Shown one piece after another: positions 15,395-16,358 of a stretch of DNA of 16,358 bases (positions are counted from its first letter, which is position 1; each line of letters begins with the position of its first letter). This stretch comes from Pseudomonadota bacterium. Lineage in GTDB: Bacteria; Desulfobacterota; Anaeroferrophillalia; Anaeroferrophillales; Tharpellaceae. The position numbers and the translations under genes were made by a program. The DNA is taken from positions 1-16,358 of the forward strand of contig DAOWHJ010000135.1 of the NCBI GenBank assembly GCA_030641485.1. The letters run 5' to 3'. The notes beneath the pieces are model-generated. The model was not told where the DNA came from and made no database searches. It saw only the letters and a program-made list of their open reading frames with translations.

Positions 15395-16321
15395 ATGTAT
15401 CGTATTCGCAGTGTGAACTTTTTTTTGTGTTTAATGATTTTGTCTGGAGTTTTGGTTGCCAGTCCTGTTTTGGCCAAATCTCGTTCGCAAGTGATAATTT
15501 TTCATGCTGGTAGCCTGTCGGTGCCGATGGCGACGATGGAGAAAGTTTTTGAAGCAGCCCATCCAGATATAGATATCTTACGCGAGAGTAGTGGCAGTCG
15601 TAAGTGTGCCCGCAAGATTACCGATCTGCACAAATCCTGCGACATTATGGCTTCAGCTGATTTTACAGTGATTGATAACCTTCTGATTCCAGACTATGCT
15701 TCCTGGAATGTTCGCTTTGCGACCAACCAGATGGTGCTTTGCTATAGCGACGGCAGTGCTTATTCAAAAGAGTTGACCCCTGAAAACTGGGCTGATATCC
15801 TGGCCCGTAATGGGGTTGAATGGGGGCACTCTGATCCCAACCTTGATCCCTGTGGCTATCGGGCCCTGATGGTACTCCAAGTTGCGGAACAAGCCTTTCA
15901 TCGGCCCGGTCTCAATGAGCGCCTGCTTGCTAACCGGCCCCTGCGCAACATTCGTCCCAAAGAGGTTGAGCTGATTGCCATGTTGGAGAATGGGGCTCTT
16001 GACTATGCCTGGGAGTATCGTTCAATCGCGGTTCAGCATCAGCTTAAATTTGTGACCCTCTCAGAAGAGATTAATCTTAGTAATTACGAACTCGATTCTT
16101 TCTATCGGCAAGCCGAGGTGCCTGTCAGCGGAAAAAAACCGGGTGAAAAAATCATCTTGCGGGGTAAGTCAATAACCTACGGTGTTACCCTGCTTGATGA
16201 GGCTCCGAATCAGAAGGCGGCAATCCTCTTTCTTGAGTATATGCTTGATTCTGAAGGTGGTCTTAAAATTCTTGAGGGGATGGGTCAGCCGCCAATCGAT
16301 CCGGCCCGGGTGCCGGATTAG
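15395..16321 (+). CDS. wtpA: Tungstate/molybdate ABC transporter substrate-binding protein, WtpA type
   Basis: This 308-residue periplasmic protein would bind tungstate or molybdate for ABC import and so feed tungsten or molybdenum cofactor enzymes. The signal peptide covers about residues 1-27 (core FFLCLMILSGVLVAS, cleavage after VLA). WtpA-family motifs are FHAGSLSVPM (36-45), ESSGSRKCARKITDL (64-78), DIMASADFTVID (83-94), LIPDYASWN (97-105), SDPNLDPCGYRA (146-157) and YAWEYRS (204-210). In archaeal WtpA structures an Asp and a Glu complete six-fold coordination of the metal; Asp151 in DPCGYR and Glu207 in WEYRS are the likely equivalents, which separates it from four-coordinate ModA. It ends 37 bases before the window edge; permease and ATPase genes should follow outside. 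Confidence 0.93.
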   Translation: MYRIRSVNFFLCLMILSGVLVASPVLAKSRSQVIIFHAGSLSVPMATMEKVFEAAHPDIDILRESSGSRKCARKITDLHKSCDIMASADFTVIDNLLIPDYASWNVRFATNQMVLCYSDGSAYSKELTPENWADILARNGVEWGHSDPNLDPCGYRALMVLQVAEQAFHRPGLNERLLANRPLRNIRPKEVELIAMLENGALDYAWEYRSIAVQHQLKFVTLSEEINLSNYELDSFYRQAEVPVSGKKPGEKIILRGKSITYGVTLLDEAPNQKAAILFLEYMLDSEGGLKILEGMGQPPIDPARVPD

Positions 16322-16358
16322 AAAGCTTTATCACTTTTACCAACAGTGTTGCAAAAAC

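Noticed and set aside
1..16358. CRISPR arrays, tRNA or rRNA genes, complete insertion sequences
   Set aside because: No regularly spaced repeats, no cloverleaf-like segments in the gaps, and no transposase frame were found.

Overview
The window reads as an ordinary chromosomal segment of a Gram-negative anaerobe, most likely a Desulfobacterota (former Deltaproteobacteria) sulfate- or sulfur-metabolising organism. This is an inference. It rests on a WtpA-type tungstate/molybdate-binding protein, a membrane sensor kinase with a periplasmic CxxCH haem motif, an unusual histone-deacetylase-like/hydantoinase gene pair, and moderate GC content (mid-40s percent by eye). No rRNA, tRNA, CRISPR array or intact mobile element was seen.

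Layout. Positions 1-138 hold no gene; they contain a short motif resembling the end of a transposable element. Positions 139-3167 (minus strand) carry two tightly packed genes: a hydantoinase/oxoprolinase-like ATPase, followed by a histone-deacetylase-superfamily zinc amidohydrolase with a C-terminal cysteine cluster. A divergent intergenic region (3168-3296) leads to mnmA (plus strand, tRNA 2-thiouridylase). Next is a hybrid histidine kinase with a Tll0287-like (DUF3365) haem-binding sensor domain (4440-6356). It converges on a small GIY-YIG nuclease-like gene (6362-6613, minus strand).

Positions 6780-12359 are a complete yejABEF operon: an oligopeptide/microcin C-type ABC importer with periplasmic binding protein, two permeases and a double ATPase. 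Only 26 bases separate yejF from a large hybrid kinase (12386-15271) with a long extracytoplasmic Cache-type region, HAMP, PAS, kinase core and receiver. The window ends with wtpA, preceded by a 123-base intergenic region with repeated CAGCGT-type elements that could be an operator. The permease and ATPase genes of that transporter would be expected just beyond the right edge.

How the genes fit together. Two hybrid kinases end in receivers with no HPt or DNA-binding output in the window, so their phosphorelay partners must lie elsewhere. The second kinase sits in a position to be co-transcribed with the peptide importer and may sense an extracellular ligand related to it. The most interesting candidate for an undescribed system is the amidohydrolase/ASKHA-ATPase pair, which looks like a two-enzyme module for an unknown amide, acetylated or cyclic-amide substrate.
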